From Terasakiella pusilla DSM 6293 (GTDB lineage Bacteria; Pseudomonadota; Alphaproteobacteria; Rhodospirillales; Terasakiellaceae): DNA of 64,000 nt. Under the pieces are notes generated by a model. The model saw only the letters and a list, made by a program, of their open reading frames with translations. It was not told the DNA's origin and made no database searches. Both the position numbers and the translations under genes were made by a program. How positions within the stretch are numbered: position 1 is the stretch's first letter; every line of letters begins with the position of its first letter. Shown here piece after piece: positions 49,504 through 59,966 of the stretch. The stretch covers positions 62,001 through 126,000 of the forward strand of contig NZ_JHYO01000010.1 of NCBI RefSeq assembly GCF_000688235.1, given 5' to 3'.

Positions 49504-50676
49504 CTATTTATTCAGCTCTTGGATCGCTTGGTCGATCCCGTCAAGGGTCAGCCCATACATGCGCCCGCCCATCAATTGCTCCATCATCTGGATCGACATG
49601 GTGTGACGCCACCAGTCTTTGCGCACCGGATTGATCCAGACCGCATGCGGATAGACATCCAGTACGCGCTGCATCCAGGTGGCACCGGACTCTTCGTTCC
49701 AATGTTCCACCGACCCGCCGGGATAACTGATCTCATACGGGCTCATGGACGCATCTCCGACAAAGATCACTTTATAGTCGCTGGGATAGGTGTGCAGCAC
49801 ATCCCAGACCGAAATCGTTTCATTGTAGCGCCGCTGGTTATCCTTCCACACCCCTTCATAGATACAGTTGTGGAAGTAGAAATATTCCAGATGCTTAAAC
49901 TCGGTCCGACAGGCAGAAAACATCTCTTCACAGACCTTGATATGGTCATCCATAGACCCGCCCACATCAAAGAACAACAGGACTTTAACCGCGTTATGAC
50001 GCTCCGCGACCATCTTGATATCCAGAAAGCCCTTATGGGCTGTCGATTTAATGGTGTCATCCATATCAAGCAGGGTCTGCGCCCCCGAACGGGCAAATTT
50101 ACGCAAGCGGCGCAGGGCCACCTTGATGTTACGGGTCCCTAACTCGACATTATCATCCAGATTTTTAAACTCGCGCTTGTCCCAGACTTTTACCGCACGG
50201 CGATGACGCGATTCATGTTGGCCGATCCGCACCCCTTCCGGGTTATAGCCATAGGCGCCAAACGGCGACGTGCCAGCGGTGCCGATCCATTTATTGCCGC
50301 CTTGGTGACGTTCTTTCTGTTCTTCCAGACGTTTTTTCAACGTCTCCATCAGTTTGTCCCAACCGCCAAGGCTTTCAATCTGCGCCTTTTCTTCCTCGCT
50401 TAAGAGCTTTTCTGCCAATTTGCGCAGCCATTCTTCGGGGATATCATGGGCTTCGCCTTCCGGCGCTTCCAGCCCTTTAAAGACATGTCCAAACACCCGA
50501 TCAAACTTATCGAGATGGCGTTCATCCTTAATCAAGGCAGAACGCGCGAGATAATAAAAATCGGTCAGGGAATATTCCGCCACGCCCTTATCCATTGCTT
50601 CCATCAGCAACAGATATTCTTTCAGCGATACCGGAACCTTAGCTTCTTTCAATTCAAAAAACAGATTGAGGAACAT
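49504..50676 (-). CDS. CoxE-like VWA-domain protein
   Basis: The 390-residue protein starts MFLNLFFELKEAKVPVSLKEYLLLMEAM, the CoxE-type opening. It has a C-terminal von Willebrand A domain near 215-370 with a MIDAS motif of DVGGSMDDH rather than DxSGS, and later FVGDASMSPYEI. Such proteins act as substrate adaptors for MoxR AAA+ ATPases, as CobT does for CobS. Its ATG overlaps the MscS stop by one base, and the moxR gene heads the same unit. Its target is unknown. Confidence 0.9.
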   Translation of the reverse strand: MFLNLFFELKEAKVPVSLKEYLLLMEAMDKGVAEYSLTDFYYLARSALIKDERHLDKFDRVFGHVFKGLEAPEGEAHDIPEEWLRKLAEKLLSEEEKAQIESLGGWDKLMETLKKRLEEQKERHQGGNKWIGTAGTSPFGAYGYNPEGVRIGQHESRHRRAVKVWDKREFKNLDDNVELGTRNIKVALRRLRKFARSGAQTLLDMDDTIKSTAHKGFLDIKMVAERHNAVKVLLFFDVGGSMDDHIKVCEEMFSACRTEFKHLEYFYFHNCIYEGVWKDNQRRYNETISVWDVLHTYPSDYKVIFVGDASMSPYEISYPGGSVEHWNEESGATWMQRVLDVYPHAVWINPVRKDWWRHTMSIQMMEQLMGGRMYGLTLDGIDQAIQELNK

Positions 50677-52016
50677 TAGTCCATATCCTCCTCACCGCCT
50701 TTTTCCATCCGGATCGGCAACACCCCTTTAAAGTGGAGGTCACGTTGCGGATACGGGAAGGCGACGCCATGTTCGTGAAATTTATCCCAGATTTTCAACA
50801 GGACTTCACTGCGGATGCTGCCCAACCCATTTTCAGGATCACTCACCCAGAAACGCAGCTCGATATTGACCGAACTATCCGCAAATTCGCGCAACAAACA
50901 CCGCGGGGCCGGTGTTTTCACGATCCGGGGCAGCTCATCCGCCACTTCTTCGCACAGACGCATGGCAAGCTTAACATCTGCCGAATAGTCAATCCCGACA
51001 AGCGCACGTTGGCGCACGTTGGTATCACTAAACGACCAGTTTTCCACCCGCTGGGTAATCAGTTCCTCGTTCGGGATCAGATGTTCCGTCCCATCGCGGG
51101 TTATCACCGAGACATAGCGCCCACTGAGTTTGTCAATCCGCCCATAGGTATTCCCCAAGGCAATCACATCCCCCGGCTTGACCGATCGGTCCATCAACAG
51201 GATCACCCCGCTGACAAGGTTGGAGGCAACCTTCTGCAAACCAAAGCCGAGGCCGATACCAATAGCACCGGAGAACACCGCCAAGGCCGTCAGATCGATG
51301 CCCATGGTATCCAGCGCGATCAACACCCCAACGATAATCAGGCCAAAGCGCAGAAACTTTTTCAGGAGAACTTTGGCCGATGGTGTCAGGTTATGCAGCC
51401 CGTCAATTTTGCGCCGTGCACCCGCTTCCAACATGGTAAACAGCCAAAACAGGACCGCAACCGCAACCGCACCCTTAAAGACCCCCAGCATGGAAAATGT
51501 CATTTTCCCAAAGCTGAAAGACAAGCTATCTAAAAAGGCCGTCGTCTCATCCAGCAGACCGACAATGTTGAGGGCTGCCACAGTCCACGCCATCACACTG
51601 ACCACCCGCGACCAGCCGTCATCCTTAATAAAGGTGGAGGCAAAACGGATGACAATCCAGGCAAAGAGCAAGCTGACCGCAAGATTCAACAGCTGAACAT
51701 TTCCCCCCATCGATCGAAGGAGATAGAGCGAAAACAGCACAAATGTCGCCACAAACATCGGAAAGACCAATGGGGCCAGCATATGTTTGATGGAACGTTC
51801 ATACTTATGGGCATGTTCTGGCAGATGAAACTGGGCAATGACACGGATCATACGGGACTTGAGAATACGCCCCACGACAAAAATCCCGATCACGATCAGG
51901 GCCTGTTGTAGATTATCTATCACAAGCACATGTTCCCACACCCACACATGCAGGAAATTAATCAGGGCCAAGGCCTCGTCGCGATAGGCAAAATCTTTCA
52001 ACAGTTCCTGAAACAC
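50676..52016 (-). CDS. MscS-family mechanosensitive channel
   Basis: The 446-residue protein has several N-terminal membrane helices and then the MscS core: pore-lining TM3-like FSGAIGIGLGFGLQKVASNLVSGVILLMDRSVKPGDVIAL. A beta domain (YGRIDKLSGRYVSVITRDGTEHLIPNEELITQRVENWSFSD) and the C-terminal alpha/beta domain follow. It releases solutes on osmotic down-shock. It is sandwiched between moxR (3-nt gap) and the VWA gene (1-nt overlap), which is unusual. Confidence 0.93.
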   Translation of the reverse strand: MFQELLKDFAYRDEALALINFLHVWVWEHVLVIDNLQQALIVIGIFVVGRILKSRMIRVIAQFHLPEHAHKYERSIKHMLAPLVFPMFVATFVLFSLYLLRSMGGNVQLLNLAVSLLFAWIVIRFASTFIKDDGWSRVVSVMAWTVAALNIVGLLDETTAFLDSLSFSFGKMTFSMLGVFKGAVAVAVLFWLFTMLEAGARRKIDGLHNLTPSAKVLLKKFLRFGLIIVGVLIALDTMGIDLTALAVFSGAIGIGLGFGLQKVASNLVSGVILLMDRSVKPGDVIALGNTYGRIDKLSGRYVSVITRDGTEHLIPNEELITQRVENWSFSDTNVRQRALVGIDYSADVKLAMRLCEEVADELPRIVKTPAPRCLLREFADSSVNIELRFWVSDPENGLGSIRSEVLLKIWDKFHEHGVAFPYPQRDLHFKGVLPIRMEKGGEEDMD

Positions 52017-52019
52017 GAT

Positions 52020-52865
52020 TTATGCTCCGTTTCTGCGGGCCATAAAGGCCAGACGCTCAAACAGATGGATATCCTGTTCGTTTTTCAACAACGCCCCATG
52101 CAACGGTGGGATGGATTTTTTAACGTCCGTGCTGCGCAAGGCTTCGGCGGGGATATCTTCCACCATCAACAGTTTGATCCAGTCCAGAAGCTCCGATGTA
52201 GACGGTTTCTTTTTCAAACCCGGCACATCGCGCAAATCATAAAAAGCATTGAGTGCTTCACTCACCAGTCGCTTTTGCAAGCCGGGGTAATGCACCTCGA
52301 CGATCTCCGCCATGGTTTCCTTATCGGGGAAGCTGATGTAATGGAAGAAACAGCGACGCAGGAACGCATCCGGCAGTTCTTTTTCATTGTTGGACGTAAT
52401 CACGATGATCGGGCGATTGCGCGCCTTGATCGTCTCTTTGGTTTCATAGACGTGAAACTGCATGCGATCCAGTTCCAGCAACAAATCGTTGGGGAATTCG
52501 ATATCCGCTTTGTCAATTTCGTCAATCAACAGGACGGGACGGACGTCACTATCAAACGCTTCCCAGACTTTACCGCGCACAATATAGTTTGCGATATCAT
52601 GAACCCGCTCATCCCCCAATTGAGAATCGCGAAGACGTGAAACCGCGTCATATTCATAAAGCCCCTGTTGGGCCTTTGTGGTGGATTTGACGTGCCATTC
52701 AATCAAAGGCGCATTTAACGCCTTGGAAATTTCGTGTGCCAACACCGTTTTTCCGGTGCCGGGCTCGCCCTTTACCAGCAAAGGGCGTTCCAGATTGATG
52801 GCTGCATTTACCGCGACACGCAGGTCGTCGGTTGCGACATAGTTGTCAGTACCTTTAAAACTCAT
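52020..52865 (-). CDS. MoxR-family AAA+ ATPase
   Basis: The 281-residue protein has Walker A GEPGTGKTVLAHEIS, Walker B VLLIDEIDKAD, sensor 1 IVITSNNEKELPDAFLRRCFFHYISFPD and a helical lid. It is a MoxR-type chaperone that usually activates a partner together with a VWA protein encoded alongside. Here that partner is the CoxE-like gene two positions on. I prefer the ATG at 52865; the in-frame TTG at 52880 lacks a ribosome site. Confidence 0.93.
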   Translation of the reverse strand: MSFKGTDNYVATDDLRVAVNAAINLERPLLVKGEPGTGKTVLAHEISKALNAPLIEWHVKSTTKAQQGLYEYDAVSRLRDSQLGDERVHDIANYIVRGKVWEAFDSDVRPVLLIDEIDKADIEFPNDLLLELDRMQFHVYETKETIKARNRPIIVITSNNEKELPDAFLRRCFFHYISFPDKETMAEIVEVHYPGLQKRLVSEALNAFYDLRDVPGLKKKPSTSELLDWIKLLMVEDIPAEALRSTDVKKSIPPLHGALLKNEQDIHLFERLAFMARRNGA

Positions 52866-52887
52866 AGAAACAAAACTCAATTGATTG

Positions 52888-52921
52888 AACGATTTGCAAC
52901 AAAGGTAAGTCGCAAATCGTT
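52888..52921. promoter_or_regulatory. 10-bp inverted repeat before moxR
   Basis: AACGATTTGC and GCAAATCGTT form a perfect dyad with a 14-nt spacer, 22 nt upstream of the moxR ATG and past the end of the MFS gene. It may be an operator for the moxR unit or a leaky terminator. The T run on the leftward side is broken. Confidence 0.45.
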
Positions 52922-52955
52922 CCTAATCAAGTTATTCCGCAGCCTTGAGCACAAC

Positions 52956-54155
52956 TCACTCTGCGGCGACGGGTACAGCGCGGGGCGATTTCCAGCAGAC
53001 TTCATTGCCTTCTTGCGGATCCATCGGGATAAACTGCGACAAGACCAGCGAGACAAAGGCCAGACCGGCACCGGTCAAAAACACCGCAGATGGTGAGATA
53101 ATCCAAAGCACCCCATAAGCCGCAGGCAAAACCACCGCCGCGATATGGTTGATGGTAAAGGACACACCTGCCGTCGGGGCCATGTCTTTCGGGTCCGCAA
53201 TTTTCTGGAAATAAGTTTTCATCGCGATCGCCATGGAGAAAAACAGGTGATCCAGAATATAAAGACCAACCGCAATCCATGGGTTATCCACAAAAGCGTA
53301 GGCGGCAAAAACGAGGATCAATCCGATATATTCCAGCGTCAGGGAACGGCGTTCCCCCCACTTACCGATCATTTTCCCGATCAAAGGTGCACAAAACATA
53401 TTGAGGACACCATTTGCCAAAAACATGACCGAAATAGCCGCCGCATCAAAGCCAAACTTTTCCACCATCAGGAAGCCTGCGAAAACCACAAAGATTTGAC
53501 GGCGTGCCCCACTCATAAACGTCAGCGTATAATAGAGCCAATAGCGTTTACGCAAGATGATGGTTTTATGCTGCTCCACCTTTTGCGGGAACTTGGGAAA
53601 TGCAATCCAACAGAAGACGGCAATCACCATGGTCGCCCCACCCCCAAGGATATAGACAATTTCCATATCGATCTTACCGATATCCAACAACAGCCAGACG
53701 ATGCCAAATGCAATCAACGAGGTAAAGGAGCCAATGGCGATCATACGCCCCATATTATGGGCGGCATGTTCTTTATCAAACCACTGCAACTGCAAAGACT
53801 GGTTGACCGTTTCATAATAATGAAAGCCAAGGGACATCAAAACGGTGGTCGCATACAACCCAACGACGGAGGGAAAATAGCCCGTGATCGCCGTGCCAAG
53901 ACCCAAGATCACAAGAGACAGGATCGCCAAGGTCTGTTCACGCATCATCAACAGCACAAAGACAACACTAAAGGCCATAAAGCCCGGTATTTCACGCAAG
54001 GATTGGAGGATACCGATTTCAACACCGCCAAAGGCCGCACGTTCAATGGCGAAATTGTTCAACAAAGCCTGCCAGACCCCAAATGCCAACGGCATCGCCG
54101 CCGCCATCACAAACAGGAGTATTTCCGGCCTTTGAATACGAGAAAGGGAAAACAT
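52956..54155 (-). CDS. MFS transporter
   Basis: The 399-residue protein has about twelve hydrophobic helices (VMAAAMPLAFGVWQALLNNFAIE, VVGLYATTVLMSLGFHYYETVNQSLQLQWF, SMAIAMKTYFQKIADPKDMAPTAGVSFTINHIAAVVLPAAYG). The sequence is typical of the MFS_1 superfamily, but no substrate can be named. It is divergent from the disrupted AraC-type gene, 74 bp away, which may once have regulated it. Confidence 0.85.
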   Translation of the reverse strand: MFSLSRIQRPEILLFVMAAAMPLAFGVWQALLNNFAIERAAFGGVEIGILQSLREIPGFMAFSVVFVLLMMREQTLAILSLVILGLGTAITGYFPSVVGLYATTVLMSLGFHYYETVNQSLQLQWFDKEHAAHNMGRMIAIGSFTSLIAFGIVWLLLDIGKIDMEIVYILGGGATMVIAVFCWIAFPKFPQKVEQHKTIILRKRYWLYYTLTFMSGARRQIFVVFAGFLMVEKFGFDAAAISVMFLANGVLNMFCAPLIGKMIGKWGERRSLTLEYIGLILVFAAYAFVDNPWIAVGLYILDHLFFSMAIAMKTYFQKIADPKDMAPTAGVSFTINHIAAVVLPAAYGVLWIISPSAVFLTGAGLAFVSLVLSQFIPMDPQEGNEVCWKSPRAVPVAAE

Positions 54156-54229
54156 GTGCTTACTCTTAAAAATAATAAAGAATGTAAGATCACTTTATCC
54201 CTGTTCCAAAATGTCGTATATACACTTAT

Positions 54230-55050
54230 ATGACAAATAATAACGCAAAAGGGACACTCGTTTCCAACTTTGTCCCGTTCCATGACGAAACGGGTGCCGA
54301 GATCACGCGGCTTGAAGATATCCCCCGCGACCTCACCATCCGCGAAGGTGTGCGCCATGCCGGGACAGAAGCCAACCCTCATTCCCACGCGTGGGGACAA
54401 TTGCTTTATGCCTCAAGCGGGATCATGCAAGCCATGGCGCAAGGCTCTATCTGGGTGATCCCGCCGCAGCGCGCAGTCTGGATCCCGCCCCATGTTGTCC
54501 ATTCCATCAAGGTCGTTCATACCGTCACCTGCGCAATATGTATGTGGCCCCCCATGCTTTACAGGGATTGCCGGATCACTGTCAGGTGATGTCCGTCAGC
54601 CCTTTACTGCGCGAATTGATCGCCGAAGCTGTAACCTATCCTGCCTTGTTTGATGTGGAAGGTGCCCAAGGTCGACTGGTACGTGTGCTGCTGGATCAGT
54701 TGAAAGCCGCCCCCTCGTCATCCCTTCACCTACCCGTGCCGGAGACCGGCCCCATTCAACACATCGCTGAACATTTAAAAACCGATCCTGCAGATGACAG
54801 CACATTGGAAGACTGGGCAGACCGCCTGGGCACCACAACCCGCACCCTTGCACGCAATTTCAAAAAACAAACCGATATGACATTTGGCCAGTGGCGCCAA
54901 CAGGCCCGCTTGTTGGAGGCACTTAGTCGACTTGCTGCCAATCAGCCTGTCGCACACATCGCCCAAGACCTTGGCTATTCCTCCCAAAGCGCCTTTAGCG
55001 CCATGTTTAAAAAAGCCCTTGGGGTCACACCGGGGCAGTTTTTTAAGTAA
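54230..55050 (+). pseudogene. AraC-family regulator with a frameshift
   Basis: The N-terminal cupin part (VRHAGTEANPHSHAWGQLLYASSGIMQAMAQGSIWVIPPQRAVWIPPHVVHSI) ends in frame 1 at 54589. The C-terminal part, with LRNMYVAPHALQGLPDHCQVMSVSPLLRELI and the AraC helix-turn-helix pair (LEDWADRLGTTTRTLARNFKKQTDMTFGQWRQQARL, VAHIAQDLGYSSQSAFSAMFKKALGVTPGQF), continues in another frame to 55050. The join falls near 54528-54533 at GTCACCTGCGC, where one missing C would restore a 273-residue protein. It is a pseudogene or a sequencing error. Confidence 0.85.
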
Positions 55051-55128
55051 ACTTAAACTTCACTATACTTTCACAAGAAAAAGGACCATCTTGTTACCTA
55101 TTAGAACAACTTAAGCAGGAACAAAATT

Positions 55129-56097
55129 ATGGACGGGATTTCCGGATTCGCCATTTTCTCAATAGTATTGCTGGCCTTATGCATACTCACCATCTTCCTC
55201 GGCGTCAAAACAGTGCCCCAAGGCAGACATTACACCGTGGAACGATTTGGCAGATACACACGGACCCTCAAACCCGGTTTACATATTATTGTTCCGTTCA
55301 TTGATATGATCGGCGCGCGCCTAAACATGATGGAACAAGTGGTCGATGTGCCGTCACAAGAGGTGATTACCTCCGATAACGCCATGGTGACTGCTGACGG
55401 TGTCGTCTTCTTTCAAGTGCTGGATGCCGCCAACGCCGCTTATGAAGTAAACGATCTGGATCGCGCGATTTTAAACCTGACCATGACAAACATCAGAACG
55501 GTCATGGGGTCCCTTGCCCTTGATGAACTTCTCTCCCAACGCGACCAGATCAACGCTCGACTGTTAAGTGTTGTTGATGACGCGACAACCCCGTGGGGCG
55601 TTAAGATCACACGGATCGAAATTAAGGACATCACGCCACCGATTGACCTTGTCGAAGCCATGGCCCGCCAAATGAAAGCAGAACGCCTAAAACGCGCAGA
55701 GATCCTGACCGCCGAAGGTGAAAAGCAGGCCGCTATTTTGCGCGCCGAAGGTCAAAAACAAAGCGCGATCCTTGAAGCTGAAGGTAAAAAGGAAGCCGCT
55801 TTCCGTGACGCCGAAGCCCGTGAGCGTGCCGCAGATGCCGAAGCCAAAGCAACAACGGTTGTCTCGGAAGCCATTGCACACGGCGACCTGAATGCGGTGA
55901 ACTATTTCGTCGCCCAAAAATATGTCGAAGCCATGAAAGAAATCGGTAGTGCCCGCAACAGCAAAACCATTCTGATGCCGATGGAAGCCTCCAGCATTAT
56001 CGGGTCCATTGGTGGTATTGCGGAATTGTTTAAAGGAATCAATGGTTCCAATGACAGTGCAAAAGCGCGCAGCTCTCAAATCCCGTCGACAAAATAA
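55129..56097 (+). CDS. qmcA: SPFH/stomatin-like membrane protein QmcA
   Basis: The 322-residue protein has an N-terminal membrane hairpin and an SPFH domain ([101 protein letters not shown]). A coiled-coil region rich in [14 protein letters not shown]-type repeats near 190-245 follows. It forms oligomeric membrane scaffolds that work with FtsH or NfeD partners. The nfeD gene follows at 13 nt. Confidence 0.94.
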   Translation: MDGISGFAIFSIVLLALCILTIFLGVKTVPQGRHYTVERFGRYTRTLKPGLHIIVPFIDMIGARLNMMEQVVDVPSQEVITSDNAMVTADGVVFFQVLDAANAAYEVNDLDRAILNLTMTNIRTVMGSLALDELLSQRDQINARLLSVVDDATTPWGVKITRIEIKDITPPIDLVEAMARQMKAERLKRAEILTAEGEKQAAILRAEGQKQSAILEAEGKKEAAFRDAEARERAADAEAKATTVVSEAIAHGDLNAVNYFVAQKYVEAMKEIGSARNSKTILMPMEASSIIGSIGGIAELFKGINGSNDSAKARSSQIPSTK

Positions 56098-56110
56098 GAG
56101 AGTTTAACAC

Positions 56111-56560
56111 ATGGACGTTCTCCTTACCTTTACCCACTGGCACTGGTTTGTCGGCGCTTTGATTTTCGCCATGCTTGAAATGCTATTGCCGGGGGTCATC
56201 TTTTTGTGGATGGGCCTGTCGGCAATCCTCATCGGCTTTCTCGTCCTTGTCCTGCCCGACCTTGCCCTTGAATATCAATTAATAGGCTTTGCCGTTCTGT
56301 CCATTGTGACGGCGGTTATCGCGCGGAGCTATGTCGGGCGCAAGGCAGACACCAGCGACCACCCGACCCTGAATGAACGATCAACCAATTTCGTCGGGCA
56401 GACCTATCTTCTTCAGCAAGACAGCATCAATAAAGTCGGTAAAGTTAAAATCGGTGACACGGTCTGGCGCGTGGACCTGCAAGAAGACGCAAAAGCAAAC
56501 ACCCCGATCCTCATTACAGAGGCAAGCGGGCTTATCCTAAAAGGAAAGCGGGCCGGCTAA
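56111..56560 (+). CDS. NfeD-family protein (short form)
   Basis: The 149-residue protein has two or three membrane helices (GALIFAMLEMLLPGVIFLWMGLSAILIGFLVLVLP) and a C-terminal OB-fold-like domain (NFVGQTYLLQQDSINKVGKVKIGDTVWRVD). This short form lacks the ClpP-like protease domain of full NfeD and pairs with the stomatin just upstream, as in many bacteria. Confidence 0.92.
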   Translation: MDVLLTFTHWHWFVGALIFAMLEMLLPGVIFLWMGLSAILIGFLVLVLPDLALEYQLIGFAVLSIVTAVIARSYVGRKADTSDHPTLNERSTNFVGQTYLLQQDSINKVGKVKIGDTVWRVDLQEDAKANTPILITEASGLILKGKRAG

Positions 56561-56567
56561 TCTAGGG

Positions 56568-57140
56568 TTAGGAATGTGGGTTGAGGTTGACGCCTGACAG
56601 ATATTCGTGGCCCAACACTGCCCCAATAAACAAAACAAACCCAAGCGCGGCAACCATAACCCCTTTGTGGGGCAAAACCTTTGCAGGCGGCGCAAAGGTG
56701 CCGTCTCTTTTGTTTAACAGCGCCATGGTTGCCAAGGACCAAGCCAGCAGCCCCCCAAACAAAACCGTGGTGCGCAAATCCCCGTTCAACAGCAAATGCG
56801 CAAAGGCCCAAAGGGAAAAGCCGGTCAGTTGTGGATGCCGGATCAAACGACGGAAATTGCTGGGTAAAATAGATGCTGCGATCAGCACAAAACCGATCAA
56901 CACAATGATCAACGCCGGAAAGGCCGCCAGATCATAAAAATCATAAAGCGGCGTGACGCTTTCAATGGAGCGCCAGCCCACAACCATCAGACCGACAGAG
57001 CCGAAGAGAATGAGGGAGAAGACCCCTTTATAAGGCCACTCCCCCAGTTTTTGCACCATCGCGTTTCTAAAGTCAGGGGCGACAACCGGCACCATATGGG
57101 CGACGATCCACAAAAGAAGTCCTGAAATCAAAAACGCCAT
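56568..57140 (-). CDS. NnrU-family membrane protein
   Basis: The 190-residue protein has about five hydrophobic helices (MAFLISGLLLWIVAHMVPVV, FALIIVLIGFVLIAASILPSNFRRLIRHPQLTGFSLWAFAHLLLNGDLRT). The segment NFRRLIRHPQLTGFSLWAFAHLLLNGD is the core signature of the NnrU/isoprenylcysteine methyltransferase-like family. The name comes from a nitric-oxide reductase cluster, but members are widespread and the function is unclear. It lies 11 nt after alaS. Confidence 0.85.
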   Translation of the reverse strand: MAFLISGLLLWIVAHMVPVVAPDFRNAMVQKLGEWPYKGVFSLILFGSVGLMVVGWRSIESVTPLYDFYDLAAFPALIIVLIGFVLIAASILPSNFRRLIRHPQLTGFSLWAFAHLLLNGDLRTTVLFGGLLAWSLATMALLNKRDGTFAPPAKVLPHKGVMVAALGFVLFIGAVLGHEYLSGVNLNPHS

Positions 57141-57151
57141 AGCAGATCCCC

Positions 57152-59788
57152 TTACCCTGCGAGTGCAGCTTCAATCGCATCCAACGCTTCTTGCGCTTTG
57201 GAGCCATCAGGGCCACCAGCTTGTGCCATATCCGCACGTCCGCCCCCGCCTTTGCCACCCACGGCGGCAGAGCCAACGCGGACCAACTCAACAGCGCTTT
57301 GGCTATCGGTCAGATCGTCGGTTACGCCAACAACCAAGGACGCTTTGCCGTCATTGACCGCAACGGCCGCACAGACGCCGGAGCCGATCTGGTTTTTCAT
57401 CTCATCAACCATGGACTTAAGCTCTTTCCCCGGAATACCGTCGAGAACTTTACCCATATATTTAATGCCGCCCACGTCTTTCACATCATTGCTGGCAGCA
57501 CCGCCACCGGTCGCCAGTTTTTTGCGCAAGTCTGCGATCTCGCGTTCCATAGCTTTACGTTCATCCAGCAAGGCTGCGACACGTGTGGTCACATTTGCAG
57601 GTGTTGCGCGCAGCAGGTCAGCGGTTTCATTCAAACGCGCTTCTTGTTCCGCAAGATACGCAACAGCGGCAGAGCCTGTCAGGGCTTCGATACGGCGAAC
57701 GCCCGCTGCAACCGCGCCTTCGTTCACGACCTTAAACAGACCGATATCACCGGTGCGTTTCACGTGCGTGCCGCCACAAAGTTCGACGGAGAAGTTTTTA
57801 CCCGCTTCATCGCCCATGGCAACAACACGGACTTCATCGCCATATTTCTCCCCAAACAGGGCCATTGCGCCTTGTTCCACCGCTTCTTCCGGTGTCATCA
57901 GACGGGTTGTAACCTCTGTATTGGTGCGAATTTGGTTGTTCACCTTCGCTTCAATCGCGGCAATTTCCTGTGCACTCAAGGCTTTATTATGCGCGATATC
58001 GAAACGGAAACGTTCCTGATCCACCAAAGAGCCTTTTTGCGTCACATGGTCGCCCAGTTCCTGCTGCAAAGCTTTATGCAGCAAGTGCGTGGCGGAGTGG
58101 TTGGAGCGCACGGCGGAACGACGCTCGTGATCAACCGTGGCATGTACCACATCGCCAACCGAAATCACGCCACCTTTGACCTTACCAATATGCAGGTACA
58201 GGGAATGAATACGTTTTTGCGTATCAGTCACATCCACTTCCGCAATGTCACCAACTTTCAGGACACCACGATCGCCAACCTGACCACCACTTTCTGCGTA
58301 GAACGGTGTTTGGTTCAAAAGCAACGTGACGTCGCTGCCCGGCTGCGCGCGATCAACCGGCTTACCATCCATCACGATCGCAACAATCTGACCTTCAGCG
58401 GTTTCTGTATCATAACCAAGGAAGTCTGTGCCGCCGACCTTTTCCTTCAGGTCAAACCAGACGGCTTCATCGGCTGTCCCGCCGGAGCCAGACCAGTTTT
58501 TACGCGCTTCCTGACGTTGTTTCTCCATGGAGGATTCAAAGCCAGCCATATCGACATTGATGCCTTTTGCTTTCAACGCATCTTGTGTCAAATCGACCGG
58601 GAAACCATATGTATCATAAAGCTTAAACGCAACATCACCCGCCAGCTCATCACCTTCCGCCAAGTCTTGCGTTTCCGCATCCAGCAGGTTTAGGCCGCGA
58701 TCCAGCAGCTTTTTAAAGCGGGCTTCTTCCAGCTCCAGCGTTTCTGTGATCAAGGCTTCGGCGCGGACCAGCTCAGGGAAGGCTTGCCCCATCAGACCCG
58801 TCAAGGTCGGGACCAGTTTATAAAGCATCGGATCTTGCGTGCCGATAATATGCGCATGACGCATCGCGCGGCGCATGATACGACGCAGCACATAGCCGCG
58901 CCCTTCGTTGGACGGCAACACACCATCTGCCAGCAAGAACGCACTGGAACGCAGGTGGTCAGCGATTACACGGTGAGACGTATTGAAGTCCCCATCTGGA
59001 TCAGTTGATGACTTATCCGCAGATGCTTCAATCAGCTTGCGCAATAGATCAACATTATAGTTGTCGTGCGTGCCTTGCAGAACTGCCGCGATACGTTCCA
59101 GCCCCATGCCGGTATCGATGGATGGTTTCGGCAGGTTTAAACGCTCATCGGCCGTTTGTTCGTACTGCATGAAAACCAGGTTCCAGATCTCGATAAAGCG
59201 ATCGCCATCTTCTTCCGGGCTACCGGGAGGACCACCCCAGATGTGATCGCCGTGATCGAAAAAGATTTCAGAACACGGACCACATGGCCCTGTATCGCCC
59301 ATGGACCAGAAGTTATCAGCGGTCGGAATACGGATGATCTTCTCATCCTTCAGCCCCGCGATCTTCTTCCACAGGTCAAACGCTTCATCATCTTCATGGA
59401 AGACCGTGACCAACAGCTTGTCTTTCGGCAAACCAAATTCTTTGGTGATCAAGTTCCATGCAAGTTCAATGGCGTCTTCTTTAAAGTAATCACCAAAAGA
59501 GAAGTTCCCCAGCATTTCAAAGAACGTGTGGTGACGCGCGGTAAAACCGACGTTTTCCAGATCGTTGTGCTTACCGCCTGCGCGCACACATTTTTGAGAT
59601 GTGGTCGCACGGGTATAGTCACGATGTTCTATACCGGTAAAGACGTTTTTAAACTGCACCATCCCGGCGTTGGTAAACATCAAGGTCGGGTCGTTTCTCG
59701 GCACCAAGGGCGATGAGTCTACAATCTCGTGACCATTTTTACCAAAATATTCCAGGAACGTTTTCCGAATGTCGTTCGCACTTTGCAT
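57152..59788 (-). CDS. alaS: Alanyl-tRNA synthetase
   Basis: The 878-residue protein starts [52 protein letters not shown], the class II catalytic domain of AlaRS. The editing domain has [16 protein letters not shown] and [13 protein letters not shown] (zinc-binding His and Cys), and the C-terminal domain ends with a glycine-rich [12 protein letters not shown]. It charges tRNA-Ala. It is downstream of recA with a terminator between, and upstream of nnrU. Confidence 0.98.
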   Translation of the reverse strand: MQSANDIRKTFLEYFGKNGHEIVDSSPLVPRNDPTLMFTNAGMVQFKNVFTGIEHRDYTRATTSQKCVRAGGKHNDLENVGFTARHHTFFEMLGNFSFGDYFKEDAIELAWNLITKEFGLPKDKLLVTVFHEDDEAFDLWKKIAGLKDEKIIRIPTADNFWSMGDTGPCGPCSEIFFDHGDHIWGGPPGSPEEDGDRFIEIWNLVFMQYEQTADERLNLPKPSIDTGMGLERIAAVLQGTHDNYNVDLLRKLIEASADKSSTDPDGDFNTSHRVIADHLRSSAFLLADGVLPSNEGRGYVLRRIMRRAMRHAHIIGTQDPMLYKLVPTLTGLMGQAFPELVRAEALITETLELEEARFKKLLDRGLNLLDAETQDLAEGDELAGDVAFKLYDTYGFPVDLTQDALKAKGINVDMAGFESSMEKQRQEARKNWSGSGGTADEAVWFDLKEKVGGTDFLGYDTETAEGQIVAIVMDGKPVDRAQPGSDVTLLLNQTPFYAESGGQVGDRGVLKVGDIAEVDVTDTQKRIHSLYLHIGKVKGGVISVGDVVHATVDHERRSAVRSNHSATHLLHKALQQELGDHVTQKGSLVDQERFRFDIAHNKALSAQEIAAIEAKVNNQIRTNTEVTTRLMTPEEAVEQGAMALFGEKYGDEVRVVAMGDEAGKNFSVELCGGTHVKRTGDIGLFKVVNEGAVAAGVRRIEALTGSAAVAYLAEQEARLNETADLLRATPANVTTRVAALLDERKAMEREIADLRKKLATGGGAASNDVKDVGGIKYMGKVLDGIPGKELKSMVDEMKNQIGSGVCAAVAVNDGKASLVVGVTDDLTDSQSAVELVRVGSAAVGGKGGGGRADMAQAGGPDGSKAQEALDAIEAALAG

Positions 59789-59898
59789 GGGTCTTCACTT
59801 TAACTAGTTATCATGAATTCAAGAGGATTGGTTGTAACCTGCATGATGGGTTATGTCTAGCCTTTCAAATAAAACCGAGAAGGGAAAAACCAAACATA

Positions 59899-59937
59899 GA
59901 AAATCGCCCTCCACACCCGTTGTGAAGGACGATTTTA
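59899..59937 (-). terminator. Intrinsic terminator after recA
   Basis: AAAATCG..CC..CACA pairs with TGTG..GG..CGATTTT across a short loop, between recA and alaS. Confidence 0.8.
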
Positions 59938-59966
59938 TTTTATCCAAACACGGATAGGATCATGTT

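Noticed and set aside
53145-54233. A 362-residue plus-strand frame over the MFS gene
   Set aside because: Antisense to a clear transporter gene; it reads as His/Asp/Gln-rich shadow sequence.
57191-58693. A 500-residue plus-strand frame over alaS
   Set aside because: Antisense to alaS, with a composition typical of a mirror frame and no family match.
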